64,000 nt of DNA from UBA1127 sp034422455 (GTDB lineage: Bacteria > Chloroflexota > Dehalococcoidia > Lucifugimonadales > UBA1127). The translations under genes were made by a program, and so were the position numbers. The notes beneath the pieces were generated by a model. That model saw only the letters and a program-made list of their open reading frames with translations, searched no databases and was not told the DNA's origin. The stretch is taken from contig DAOUJQ010000012.1 in NCBI GenBank assembly GCA_034422455.1, forward strand, positions 1 to 64,000, written 5' to 3'. Below, piece by piece: positions 46,275 to 55,061 of the stretch (position 1 is the first letter of the stretch; the number at the start of each line of letters is the position of its first letter).

Positions 46275-46952
46275 ATGGTATCTGCACCGACACGGATTCT
46301 GCTCGTAGATGACCATCCCTTTGTACGGGACGGGCTCCAGCACCTGCTGGAACGCTCCGGCGAATTCGAGGTGGTGGGACACGCTGGCGACGGGCATGAG
46401 GCGGAACGGATCGCCAAGTCCGTGGCGCCGGACCTGATCATCATGGATGTACTGATGCCGGGCAAGGACGGCATAGAGGCGTGCCGGGAAATCACTGACG
46501 CGCTTCCCGACACCAGCGTGCTCATGCTCACCGCGTCAAGTGAGCGGAACGCCGTGATCGAGGCGGTGGCGGCGGGCGCCGCCGGCTACGTCCAGAAGTT
46601 CATCCCGACGGACCAGCTGCTGGCAACGGTCAGGGACGTGGCCAAGGGTGAATACCGGATACCCCGGGACGCCATGAGACGGGTGTTCAAGCGGTTGCGC
46701 AACGCTCCGGAACGGGACGATCCGCCCAAGCGGAACAAACTCACCCAGCGGGAGGAGGAGATACTCGTCCAGTTCGCCAAGGGCATGTCGTACACCGCCA
46801 TCGCCGAGTCCCGGGGCAACCGTCCCACGACGGTCCGCAACACCATCTACGGCATACAGGACAAGCTGGGATTCGACAGCAAGCAGGAGGTCATTGTGTG
46901 GGCCGTTCGGACTGGCCTGCTGGACGATGAGGTGGCGGGGGTTGACTCCTAG
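46275..46952 (+). CDS. NarL/FixJ-type response regulator with LuxR HTH
   Basis: ATG 46275 follows GGGAGGGAGGTGAC. The receiver domain has the acidic pair in LLVDDHPFVRDG, the phospho-acceptor Asp in LIIMDVLMPGKDG and the conserved Thr in VLMLTAS. The C-terminal LuxR-type HTH is KLTQREEEILVQFAKGMSYT then AIAESRGNRPTTVRNTIYGI. In place of the usual conserved Lys motif it has GYVQKFIPTDQL. At 225 residues it is normal size. It should bind short palindromes; GGCATRTGCC sites occur upstream of its own operon, of the protease at 47990 and of the secreted-protein operon. Confidence 0.93.
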   Translation: MVSAPTRILLVDDHPFVRDGLQHLLERSGEFEVVGHAGDGHEAERIAKSVAPDLIIMDVLMPGKDGIEACREITDALPDTSVLMLTASSERNAVIEAVAAGAAGYVQKFIPTDQLLATVRDVAKGEYRIPRDAMRRVFKRLRNAPERDDPPKRNKLTQREEEILVQFAKGMSYTAIAESRGNRPTTVRNTIYGIQDKLGFDSKQEVIVWAVRTGLLDDEVAGVDS

Positions 46953-47553
46953 CCGGAGCCCAAACGCAATGACCCGCGACTGGGTGCGAAGGGTCTGGGA
47001 CGCTAGGCATCTCCTTGACAGGCGAACGAGATGTCTATACCTGAATCTACGCTCTCCAAATGGAGCCATCGTCAGGCCAGGACTGCCTACGAGCAGGCTC
47101 ATGTGCCTATTTGTGAAGCCCTTAACACCCACAAGGGGATGTCGCAGCTCAAATACGAAGTCTTCCTCCAAGGCTCCAAAAAAGATCGACACCAACCTCG
47201 GCGGAAATGGCGACGTCGATGTGGCCGTCCGTTGGACCACGAGGCCGAAGCCCCTCGTGGCCGAAATGACCGGACAACATCGTGTGGAGGCCGCTGCCAC
47301 GAGGTCGCATACGAGCAATAGCAATCACTCCGGGATCATGTGATGAAGGCGATGCGGCCAGGTTCGGGAAGGCTACGGGGATTCCCTGCGGCAACCCCTG
47401 TGCCAGTGCCACTGGCGGCAGAATGACGCCACCGCTGACCCTCCCCCGCAACATCCCCTACCCCTGCTGACGCCAGGCCGACGCATGACCGGGGCAGATG
47501 CCCTCTCTAGGTATATTTGCCTACTTACGTAACAGCAGAAATGCCCTTAAGGA
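46953..47553. other. Intergenic region, no gene recognised
   Basis: Open frames here lack signatures and good start sites. At 47101-47110 the half-site ATGTGCCTAT exactly matches the right half of the palindrome at 44724. Confidence 0.45.
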
Positions 47554-47571
47554 AATGGGCATGTGCCCATT
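47554..47571. promoter_or_regulatory. 18-base palindrome AATGGGCATGTGCCCATT
   Basis: Arms AATGGGCA and TGCCCATT around TG share the core GGCATGTGCC with the palindrome upstream of the histidine kinase. It lies about 420 bases upstream of the protease start. The stretch from 47572 to 47989 holds no other recognised feature. Confidence 0.6.
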
Positions 47572-47989
47572 GTTAGCAACGGGAGGAACCCGGAAGAATA
47601 GAGTTGCCTATGTCGAGGAGGTCTTCGCTCGTCTTTCCGACGCCCAACAGAAGCATTGGATCTGACGGCTGGTTTGACCTGTGCGGCGCCGGACCCAACT
47701 TCATGCATCTGTTAGGGGCTCAAAGAATATTGAGCTTCGCACAAATGTGATTCCATCCCCTCGGATATGAATTCATGCCGGAGATGTCCCGCCGGGTCCA
47801 ACTGGGGTATGGCAGGTCACAAGCCCCTGCGCCAAGAGCGTAGTTCACTGAAGGGGATTGGCAAGATTCAGAAATACGTGGGAAGGAAGGTACTGCCGTG
47901 CCCCTTGGATTCGGTCGAACCGAATCTTAAAACATCAGCAGGACGCGCATTATTTTCTCTGTGACAAAATCGCACAATGGGGGTCAAAG

Positions 47990-50119
47990 ATGTCAAAGCC
48001 CACTGCACGCCGCACTCCCCGCGCCGGAGCGATGCTCCTCGTCGCACTGCTGGGCATTGCCCTCTTGACCACCGCATGCGAGGACGAAGCCCAGACCGTC
48101 CGCGACGCCAACCAGACGCCTGCCGTGCCCACGGCCACCGCGGAGGCTCCTACACCCAGCGCCGAGATCCATGTGACCGAGCTTATGGCCGGCGACTGCG
48201 TCAATTCAACAATTCCTGATGGCATCTCCATTGATTCAGTTGTCATCGTACCCTGTTCGGGTGACTGGCAATACCGGGTGCTCAATTCCTTCCAGGTCCC
48301 CGACGCCGAGGTTCTTCCGGACAAGAGTTTCTTCCATGACCAGGTTGCCGAAAACTGCGACCGGCGGACCTCCTTCAATCTGTTCCCCACAGCCGAAAGC
48401 TGGGAGCAGGGACACCGAACGGTCAATTGTCTTCAGCATGCGGCGGATGTGGTGGTCGCTAACTTGCTGGAGGCTGCGGAACTGAACGCGGAGGACCTGG
48501 GCGACGACGAAGCGTCCTGCCTCGAGGAGTGGGTCGCTGAGGCAGACTTGCTCGCCTTGGTTTTCACATCCGAAGACCCTGCCCCTTTCGAAGACTTCAT
48601 TGCACAGCTGGAGAGATGCGCTCCCAGCCTGTTGGGCATCGCCGCCGCCACCCCCACTCCTGCGGTGACTCCCACCCCGGCGCCGACGCCTACGCCTCAG
48701 CCGACTCCCACCCCAGAGCCCGTAGCCGACGCCCCTTTGTCAGCGACCGAAGTGTACGCCCGCGTCGCCCCGTCCGTGGTCTTCATTGAGACCCCAGCCA
48801 GTAGGGGCAGCGGCGTCCTTATCGACGGGGGGTACATCGTCACCAACCGGCACGTCGTCTGGCCCTACGAGTCGGTCTGGGTCACGTTCCCGGACGGCGC
48901 CTGGTACGAGGACGTACCTGTCGTCGGCTGGGACGCGCTGTCGGACCTTGCCGTGCTCGGACCCGTCGAAACTGCGGTCGCCCCGGCGGAGCTGGCGGAC
49001 GGGGAGGGCCTGCCCCCCGGCAGCGAGCTCTACCTGATTGGCTACCCCGCCGAGACGGAAATCTCTCCCGAGCCGACGATAAGCCGCGGCATCCTGTCCC
49101 GCTTTCGCGAGTGGGAATGGTTCGGTATGACGTATCTTCAGACCGATGCATCCGTTGCGGGGGGCCAGAGCGGCGGCGCGCTCGTCAACGACAGGGGTCA
49201 GGTTGTCGGTATCTCCACGTTCTCTTTCGGCGGGGCCGAATTTGCGCTGGCTACCTCCATCTCCGATGACATCGTGATAGTGGAGGAGCTGATCGAGATA
49301 GGGTGGGACACCGACGAACCGTCCTTCAGAAGGCTGGAGGTCGGCGAAGTCGCCTTCGGCTTTACCCTTGAGATGTCCAGCGAATTGACCAACTTCACCT
49401 TCGTCCTGGACGGAGAGGCTGGAATGACGCTTCAGCTTGAGCTCGACGGATTAGGGGATGGGGCGTTCGCAGTTGCGAGGCGGGACGCATTGATCGTCGA
49501 AGTTGACGCCGGCATCACCGGTACCGAATTCGTCGAACTGGAACTGGAGGTTGACGGGCCGCATTTCGTCATAGTTGGCATGTCCTCCGAAGAGCCCCAA
49601 GTATTCGAGCTGTCCAGCAACGTGCTGTTGGGCCACCTCCCGGACCTTGACGATGACGAGACCATGCAGGTGGGAGAGGTCCTCACCGGCAACGTCGACC
49701 ACCCCTACGACTCTGACGTGTTCTGGCTGCAGTTGGAGGAGGGCGAGTCGGTGGCGATCTTCGTAGAGTCCGTGAGCATCGACACCCATGTGGTCGTGGG
49801 ATTCCTTGGGACGCAGGAGTCGATAGCTTTTGACGACGACGGCGCAGGAGGCGCCTTCGGGACTGACTCGGTGTTGTTCTACCGCGCCTTGGAAGCCGGG
49901 AGTTACTTTATCCTCGTATCCAACGCGATCGGACCGAGCTTCGGCGGCTATCTGCTGGGCGTGGAAGCCATTGATGCCCTCGTTCTCTGGGACGACAACG
50001 GCGACGGAGAGATCACCTGCGATGAGGCATCGGCCAACAGCATTGCCCCTGTCAGCTTCACCCACCCAGCCTACGACTACATGAACGACAGTGACGGCGA
50101 CGGGGTGATCTGCGATTAG
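47990..50119 (+). CDS. Trypsin-like serine protease lipoprotein with Excalibur-type C terminus
   Basis: Start ATG 47990 gives a lipoprotein signal MLLVALLGIALLTTAC; the frame is open upstream without meaning. A Cys-containing N-terminal domain (residues about 60-220) is followed by a TP-rich linker (TPTPAPTPTPQPTPTPEP) and an S1C-like protease domain with SVVFIETPASRGSGVLI, TNRHVV (His), WDALSDLAVL (Asp) and ASVAGGQSGGALV (Ser). A beta-rich domain resembling bacterial pre-peptidase C-terminal domains follows, ending with DDNGDGEITCDEA and MNDSDGDGVICD, an Excalibur-type calcium-binding motif. The length is 709 residues. No PDZ domain is seen, unlike DegP. Confidence 0.88.
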   Translation: MSKPTARRTPRAGAMLLVALLGIALLTTACEDEAQTVRDANQTPAVPTATAEAPTPSAEIHVTELMAGDCVNSTIPDGISIDSVVIVPCSGDWQYRVLNSFQVPDAEVLPDKSFFHDQVAENCDRRTSFNLFPTAESWEQGHRTVNCLQHAADVVVANLLEAAELNAEDLGDDEASCLEEWVAEADLLALVFTSEDPAPFEDFIAQLERCAPSLLGIAAATPTPAVTPTPAPTPTPQPTPTPEPVADAPLSATEVYARVAPSVVFIETPASRGSGVLIDGGYIVTNRHVVWPYESVWVTFPDGAWYEDVPVVGWDALSDLAVLGPVETAVAPAELADGEGLPPGSELYLIGYPAETEISPEPTISRGILSRFREWEWFGMTYLQTDASVAGGQSGGALVNDRGQVVGISTFSFGGAEFALATSISDDIVIVEELIEIGWDTDEPSFRRLEVGEVAFGFTLEMSSELTNFTFVLDGEAGMTLQLELDGLGDGAFAVARRDALIVEVDAGITGTEFVELELEVDGPHFVIVGMSSEEPQVFELSSNVLLGHLPDLDDDETMQVGEVLTGNVDHPYDSDVFWLQLEEGESVAIFVESVSIDTHVVVGFLGTQESIAFDDDGAGGAFGTDSVLFYRALEAGSYFILVSNAIGPSFGGYLLGVEAIDALVLWDDNGDGEITCDEASANSIAPVSFTHPAYDYMNDSDGDGVICD

Positions 50120-50584
50120 GTCGGCCGGTCCAGCAAGCCGTGTGGCGTCTGGAACGAATCAAGGGGTGGCGCCGGGGTGGATTGGCGCTCAGCGACAGCA
50201 GGGGATCGGGACGACTGTCTTTGGCGGTCGGCAGCAACACATATGCTTGTGGCTGGACACGCCAATGAACCAGCGAGGAGCGGCGACCTGGGCGAACTCC
50301 GCAGAAGACCGTAGGGCAATCCGGCGCGGCCGGGTTTTGGGACAGTCGGCTGCCTGGCAACTGCCCGGTTGTTGCGGGGGGCGGAATGTCGGGCGCACGT
50401 CGTATAGACCGGTGCGTAGAAAGTGGGTTGTTGCCCATATCGGTCGATTCCTTTCAGTTGGCATTAGCCGCACCGTATTAAGCTGCCGAAGGGTGAGCGA
50501 AGGTGAGGCACGACGCTACGCGTAACCGCTTCCCTTGCCATCGAGTTCGGCATCGTACCCAATGCCGCTAACCGGTGCTGTGTG
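50120..50584. other. Intergenic region, no gene recognised
   Basis: Neither strand shows a frame with a start signal and family signature. The segment separates the protease from the integrase-proximal genes. Confidence 0.45.
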
Positions 50585-50962
50585 TCAGTGCGGTCGTTGG
50601 TGAGATGGCTCACCTCCGGGGCCGTCCTCGAGCGGCAGGGGGCATTGCAGGCCCCGGTCGGCGTCGGAGATGGTCGAGGCAGAAGGCTCCTCCTGGCGGG
50701 GGCCGAGAGCGTCGGCCCGCCCGCCTTTGGTGCTGTCAAGGAGCGGGGCGTCCCGGTCGTCCGTCGCCATGGCGGCAACCCGGGCCTGGGCGCGGCGGGA
50801 CTCCAGAGCGTCCTTGCAGGCCGCACACAGCCGCACGCCCGTGGCGCCTTCCACCACGCGCCAGTAGTCCGTTGCCGCCGCGACGCCGCACCCCTGGCAG
50901 GTCCGGCCCTGCAGTCGCGCCTGGCGGCGGTACGTGCGCTGGTAGGCGTTTGCGTCACTCAT
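50585..50962 (-). CDS. Small two-CxxC protein, function unknown
   Basis: ATG 50962 opens MSDANAYQRTYRRQARLQGR, followed by TCQGCG and, about 20 residues later, LCAACKDALESRR. Two CxxC pairs suggest a zinc ribbon, and the basic N terminus could bind nucleic acid; the C-terminal third is low complexity. The start codon overlaps the palindrome TGTACA-ACAG-TGTACA (50962-50977), so expression is probably controlled there and the mRNA may have almost no leader. It lies beside the integrase in the same direction, as small regulators of mobile elements often do. Confidence 0.5.
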   Translation of the reverse strand: MSDANAYQRTYRRQARLQGRTCQGCGVAAATDYWRVVEGATGVRLCAACKDALESRRAQARVAAMATDDRDAPLLDSTKGGRADALGPRQEEPSASTISDADRGLQCPLPLEDGPGGEPSHQRPH

Positions 50963-50977
50963 GTACAACAGTGTACA
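50962..50977. promoter_or_regulatory. Palindrome TGTACA-N4-TGTACA at the small CxxC gene
   Basis: Perfect six-base arms lie directly at the start codon of the small CxxC protein. The arms resemble those of the palindrome upstream of the integrase at 52560. Confidence 0.55.
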
Positions 50978-51224
50978 GCCGAGGAGCAGGCCATGCTGAG
51001 GGATTTTTCGACCCCAGAGGAAGATGCTCTGATCTATATAATATGGGGGGATTAACTGCGACGACCACCACCACCACCACCGTCACAACAAGCGCCGCAC
51101 GGCGAAGCCACACAGCCAACGCCGCGCTCGGACGCTGCTGGGTTGTGGAACGTGAGTCGGCACCGGTGATAGCCGCCTCGGAAACGACGACCGGCATTGT
51201 TCGCTGACAGTGTTGGCCAGTCGG
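50978..51224. other. Intergenic spacer with a CCA trinucleotide run
   Basis: An ACC/CCA run occurs near 51061-51082. A minus-strand frame across it would encode a Val-only stretch, probably an artefact of the run. Confidence 0.4.
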
Positions 51225-52538
51225 CTAGGAACGGTCCTGTATGCCGAGAGCGACGAGGAGTGCGCTCCCCATTCGCGCTCCGAATGTCTGCATGCTGTCG
51301 GATTCAGACGCCGGGTCTGGGGTGGCACCATGAGAAACTGTTTTGGCTGGAGGGTTGCTGCGCCCACGCGCGCAGTGGCGGGCCCACGCCTCCATGAGCT
51401 CCCTGCGCTGGTTGAACAGGTCAGACCGGGCATAGGCCGACTCGGTGGCCGACCCCAGGGTGTGGGCGAGCGCCGTTTCGACCACAGCCCAGGGGAAGCG
51501 AGTCTGCTCCAGCGTCCAGTCCTTGAAGCTCGATCGGAATCCGTGGGGGACGGCGTCGCCCTCGGCATGACGGCGGAGGAGCATGGTGAAGGCCATGTTG
51601 CTGAGGGGGTCTCCCTTGCGCGACGGAAACACAAGCTCGCTGCCCTTGCCGAGGTGCCGGACCTCTTCCAAAACGGCGAGGGCGCGGCGGGACAGGGGAA
51701 CACGGTGCTCCTTGCGGGCCTTCATGCGGGCGGCCGGCACGATCCACGTCGCGGCCCCGAAGTCCACCTCAGCCCACGTCATGAAACGCACCTCGCCCGA
51801 CCGGGCGGCGGTCAGGATAAGGAACTCCAGCGCCAGCCTTGTTATCAGATCCCCAGGAGATGTGCGGAGAGCCTTCACAAATGAGGGGAGTTGCGCGTAG
51901 GGCATGGCTGGGTGGTGGGCCTTCGCGCGGCGCTGCCGCGGCAGGGCGCTGGCGACTGTGCGGGCCGGGTTGTCCGTGCGCTTGCCTGCGGTGATGGCGT
52001 AATCGAAGACCACCTCCATGCGCTGGCGCAGTCGTGCGGCTGTCTCGGGCTTGGCGGTCCAGATGGGCTCTAGCACGGCGAGTATGTCGGCTGGGGTCAC
52101 CTCCCCAACCGGCTTGTCGCCGATGAAGGGGAAGACGTAGGTCTTCAGGCTGCTCTCCCATTGGGCCGCGTGTTTCGGGTTGCTCCAGGTGGGTTCCCGC
52201 AGGGCGATTACCCGTCGGGCCGCGTCGGCGAAGGTGGTGAGGTTTGGCATACCGCCACCACCCTGAGCAATGCGCTTCTCCTCGATGGGGTTCCGGCCCT
52301 GCTTGACGGCCTGCCAGTTGACCAGGGCCAGGGCCCGTGCCTCGTCGAGGGACACCTCTGGCCACGTGCCGAGGCCCATATTGCGCTGTTTGCCGCCGAT
52401 GGTGAGGCGCTGGATCCACCGCTTGTTGCCCTTGGCGTCGATGCGCAAGGCCAAGCCGTAGCCGTCCCCGAACTCTCCGGGTTTGGTGGCCTGCCTCACC
52501 CACCGGCTTGTGAGGGCGTGTCCCTTGATGCGCGGCAT
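51225..52538 (-). CDS. int: P4-type tyrosine integrase with DUF4102 N-terminal domain
   Basis: The 437-residue protein starts with the arm-binding DUF4102 layout: GYGLALRIDAKGNKRWIQRL, then GLGTWPEVSLDEARALA. It has a SAM-like core-binding domain and a catalytic domain with Arg in TAARSGEVRFMTW, Lys near MKARKEHRVPLS, HGFRSSFKDW, LAHTLGSATESAY and the nucleophile Tyr in that last segment. Integrases of this group insert at tRNA 3' ends. It is transcribed away from tRNA-Ser(CGA), whose 3' end lies 106 bases upstream of the start. The palindrome at 52560-52576 lies in its promoter region. Confidence 0.93.
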   Translation of the reverse strand: MPRIKGHALTSRWVRQATKPGEFGDGYGLALRIDAKGNKRWIQRLTIGGKQRNMGLGTWPEVSLDEARALALVNWQAVKQGRNPIEEKRIAQGGGGMPNLTTFADAARRVIALREPTWSNPKHAAQWESSLKTYVFPFIGDKPVGEVTPADILAVLEPIWTAKPETAARLRQRMEVVFDYAITAGKRTDNPARTVASALPRQRRAKAHHPAMPYAQLPSFVKALRTSPGDLITRLALEFLILTAARSGEVRFMTWAEVDFGAATWIVPAARMKARKEHRVPLSRRALAVLEEVRHLGKGSELVFPSRKGDPLSNMAFTMLLRRHAEGDAVPHGFRSSFKDWTLEQTRFPWAVVETALAHTLGSATESAYARSDLFNQRRELMEAWARHCARGRSNPPAKTVSHGATPDPASESDSMQTFGARMGSALLVALGIQDRS

Positions 52539-52559
52539 GGTTTTTCGCCCCGAAACGTT

Positions 52560-52576
52560 AGTACACGCAGTGTACT
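52560..52576. promoter_or_regulatory. Palindrome AGTACACGCAGTGTACT upstream of the integrase
   Basis: Perfect seven-base arms around GCA lie 22 bases before the integrase start, a likely repressor site. Confidence 0.6.
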
Positions 52577-52644
52577 TTTGGGGCAGAAAAACGTCAAGCG
52601 TGTGCTAAAAAGAAGAGGGTCTATCATAGACCATTTTTGATATT

Positions 52645-52658
52645 TGGCGGAGAGAGTG
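52645..52658. other. Candidate right attachment core (3' end of tRNA-Ser)
   Basis: The 3' end of tRNA-Ser(CGA) on this strand reads TGGCGGAGAGAGTG, identical to 32711-32724. Confidence 0.6.
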
Positions 52659-52732
52659 GGATTCGAACCCACGGTGGGTTGCCCCACACCGCATTTCGAG
52701 TGCGGCGCATTCGTCCGCTCTGCCATCTCTCC
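52645..52732 (-). tRNA. tRNA-Ser (anticodon CGA)
   Basis: On the minus strand: GGAGAGATGGCAGAGCGGAC, then an anticodon stem-loop CGCA-CTCGAAATG-CG with anticodon CGA, a long variable arm (GTGTGGGGCAACCCACCG), T arm GGGTTCGAATCCC and acceptor TCTCTCC-G with encoded CCA at 52645-52647. The long variable arm confirms serine. Confidence 0.95.
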
Positions 52733-52877
52733 GCAGAGTCTCACCTTCTAGGGTAGCCAGCCACACCTCGACAGGCAAGCGTCGGGCAAAAGTGGCCCCA
52801 CCCTTCCTTGAAACCCTCGTGAACGCCTCGTAAGGTGCGGATGTTTCCGTGAGAATCGGTTCCGGAAAGGAAGACCT

Positions 52878-53150
52878 ATGACCAAGTCCCTGACGAGGAT
52901 GGAGTTCGAGCAGCAGCTGCACACCAACGTGGAACTTATCGCGGAGAGCAGGGTGGCCCGGCTCATGGAGCTCGCCCTGCCCGAGCTCGATCTGCGGCCG
53001 TCCGATGTCTCCGAGCGCGCGGACGGCACCCTTGCATTGAACCCGGACCGGCTCCGCGCGTACATCGGCATCGTGGCCGGCGAGGTGCTCGCGTCGTTCG
53101 ACGCCGCTTTGCTGGACATCGTCTACGCGGAGGACGACACGCCGAATTGA
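52878..53150 (+). CDS. Hypothetical protein, 90 residues
   Basis: ATG 52878 follows GGAAAGGAAGACCT. The product is a mostly helical acidic protein (MTKSLTRMEFEQQLHTNVEL, then RPSDVSERADGTLALNPDRL). No Cys pairs, membrane segments or known motifs are seen. Regular high-GC codon use and the clean ribosome binding site support a real gene. It is the first backbone gene right of the island. Confidence 0.6.
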   Translation: MTKSLTRMEFEQQLHTNVELIAESRVARLMELALPELDLRPSDVSERADGTLALNPDRLRAYIGIVAGEVLASFDAALLDIVYAEDDTPN

Positions 53151-53161
53151 GCTTTCCCAGA

Positions 53162-53187
53162 CCGTTCGCTCTGAGCTTGTCGAAGGG
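53162..53187. repeat. CCTGAGC-type dispersed repeat, slightly diverged
   Basis: CCGTTCGCTCTGAGCTTGTC followed by GAAGGG lies 12 bases after the preceding stop. It is the first copy seen right of the island. Confidence 0.75.
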
Positions 53188-53224
53188 TCCCATGAACGGA
53201 CTGGGAAATGAGGGCAGACCGGCC

Positions 53225-53482
53225 CTACGCCTCGGCGCAGGGCGCCAGCTCCGCCAGCTCGATCATCTTCGCGTCGGTGCGGTTGCTGACGAGTTCGCCG
53301 TCCGCCAGCGGCGTGGGGAGCACGTAGAGCAGCTGCGACCGCTCTATCGGAATGGGGTCGGTTTCCGCCGGTATCGTCACGTCGATGCGCCGTCGACGGT
53401 ATGCGTATCCGCAAGCCTCGCCGGGCCCGCCGCTCGCTTTGACGACGCGCATGCCGTCGCCCGTGAATTCGGAGACTTCCAT
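53225..53482 (-). CDS. Hypothetical protein, 85 residues
   Basis: ATG 53482 is preceded by GGGGAGGAAGCC. The product (MEVSEFTGDGMRVVKASGGP, then YRRRRIDVTIPAETDPIPIE) is beta-rich and soluble, without recognisable motifs. The strong ribosome binding site and position between backbone genes argue for a real gene. It diverges from glmU. Confidence 0.6.
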   Translation of the reverse strand: MEVSEFTGDGMRVVKASGGPGEACGYAYRRRRIDVTIPAETDPIPIERSQLLYVLPTPLADGELVSNRTDAKMIELAELAPCAEA

Positions 53483-53551
53483 GGCTTCCTCCCCGCCGGA
53501 GTTCGAACGACATTATACCCGGGATGGTCAGTACCGCGACCTCCCTTCTTC

Positions 53552-53581
53552 TTGACAATGCCCTGCTGCTTTCCCTAGCAT
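53552..53581 (+). promoter_or_regulatory. Putative promoter of glmU
   Basis: TTGACA (53552-53557) and TAGCAT (53576-53581) are 18 bases apart. The expected transcription start, near 53588, lies after the ATG at 53580, which rules that ATG out as the glmU start. Confidence 0.6.
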
Positions 53582-53669
53582 GGTTGTTGTTTTACATTGC
53601 CTTGGAGGCATTTCCGTTAGTACTCGTTGCCAAGGGGACTCCTCTTTAGACGGCGCCGACAGTACAGGG

Positions 53670-55061
53670 GTGGCCCACACGACTGCAAAGGCATGGCAGG
53701 CAGTGGTGTTGGCCGCCGGTGAAGGCGCCCGGATGCGTTCTGCCCTGCCCAAGCCGCTGCATCCCGTCTGTGGCGCGCCCATCATCGATCACGTCCTTGA
53801 CGCCCTGTGCGGCGTGGGATTTGACGGCCCCATCGTGGTTGTCTCACCCGCCGCCGCCCTTGCCGCGCACCTGCAGGGCCATGCCCCCCTCGCTGTCCAG
53901 GATAGGCCGTCGGGCACGGGCGACGCTCTCGCAGCCGCCGAGTCCCACGTTCACCCGGATACGGCACACCTCCTGGTGATCAACGGCGACGCCCCGCTGG
54001 TTTCCCCCGAGTCGCTCGCCAGCCTCATGGCCGCCCACGAGGCGTCCGGCGCCCGCATGACGCTGTTGACTGCTCGCGGGCCGCTGCAGTCTGGCCTCGG
54101 CCGCGTCATTCGCGATGGCGACGGCTCGGTCTCCGCCATCGTGGAGGAGCGCGACGCCACGCCGGAGCAGATGTCGGTGGACGAGGTGAACGGCGGCGTG
54201 TACGCGCTCCGGACCGAGGGTCTGTGGCATGCGCTTTCGCTCATTCAGCCGGCGCCCAACGGTGAGCTCTACCTGACTGCGCTGGCAGACGTGTCCCGTG
54301 ACGGAGCAGACGCCGTGGACGCTGTGACCGTCGAGGATGCCGCCGAGGTCATCGGCGTGAACACCCGCGAGGACCTGGCCCTCGCCGAGTCCGTGATGCG
54401 GACGCGCATTCGCGAGCGTTGGATGCGGGATGGCGTCACGCTGGTGGATCCGGCCGCGACCTACATCGACAGCGGCGTGCTCATTGGGCATGACACGGTG
54501 GTCCACCCCAACACCCATCTGCAGGGCAACACGCGCATCGGAAACAACTGCACCATCGGGCCGAACGCCGTGGTGCGCGACTCCGTCATCGGCGATGGCT
54601 GCACCGTCATCGCGTCCATGCTGGAGGAGTCGACGCTGGAGCCGGGCGCGGATGTCGGCCCCTTCTCCCATCTCCGGCCGGGCGCGCACATCGGCCGCGG
54701 CACACACATCGGCAACTTCGTCGAGATCAAGGCCAGTGAGCTCGGCAGCGGCGTGAAGGCGGGGCACTTCAGCTACATCGGCGACGCCAGGGTGGGCGAC
54801 GAGGTGAACATCGGCGCCGGGACCGTCACGGCCAACTATGACGGCGTGGACAAGCACACCACCGTCATCGAAGAGGGAGCCCTTGTGGGATCGGACACGA
54901 TATTCGTCGCGCCCGTGCGCGCGGGCAAAGGCTCGCGGACGGGCGCCGGATCGGTGGTGACGCACGACGTGGCGGACGGCGACACGGTGGTGGGCGTTCC
55001 TGCCAGGCCGATTCGGAACAGGAAGGCGTCTCCCGGAGGCGCAAACAAGGGGAAGCAATAG
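53670..55061 (+). CDS. glmU: Bifunctional UDP-GlcNAc pyrophosphorylase / GlcN-1-P acetyltransferase
   Basis: GlmU makes UDP-GlcNAc for peptidoglycan and glycans. GTG 53670 is preferred because VVLAAGEGARMRSALPKPLH then starts near residue 10, as usual, and because the promoter at 53552-53581 excludes the upstream ATG; the Shine-Dalgarno is weak. The uridylyltransferase half also shows QDRPSGTGDALAAAE and VINGDAPL. The C-terminal half is a left-handed beta-helix of hexapeptides (IGNNCTIGPNAVVRDSVIGD), with GPFSHLRPG and VNIGAGTVTANYDGVDKH active-site segments. It ends directly before the CBS-domain gene. The length is 463 residues. Confidence 0.95.
   Translation: MAHTTAKAWQAVVLAAGEGARMRSALPKPLHPVCGAPIIDHVLDALCGVGFDGPIVVVSPAAALAAHLQGHAPLAVQDRPSGTGDALAAAESHVHPDTAHLLVINGDAPLVSPESLASLMAAHEASGARMTLLTARGPLQSGLGRVIRDGDGSVSAIVEERDATPEQMSVDEVNGGVYALRTEGLWHALSLIQPAPNGELYLTALADVSRDGADAVDAVTVEDAAEVIGVNTREDLALAESVMRTRIRERWMRDGVTLVDPAATYIDSGVLIGHDTVVHPNTHLQGNTRIGNNCTIGPNAVVRDSVIGDGCTVIASMLEESTLEPGADVGPFSHLRPGAHIGRGTHIGNFVEIKASELGSGVKAGHFSYIGDARVGDEVNIGAGTVTANYDGVDKHTTVIEEGALVGSDTIFVAPVRAGKGSRTGAGSVVTHDVADGDTVVGVPARPIRNRKASPGGANKGKQ

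Noticed and set aside
50955..51197. 80-codon minus-strand frame with a run of valines
   Set aside because: The hydrophobic stretch comes from a trinucleotide run; no ribosome binding site, and it overlaps the palindrome and start of the CxxC gene.
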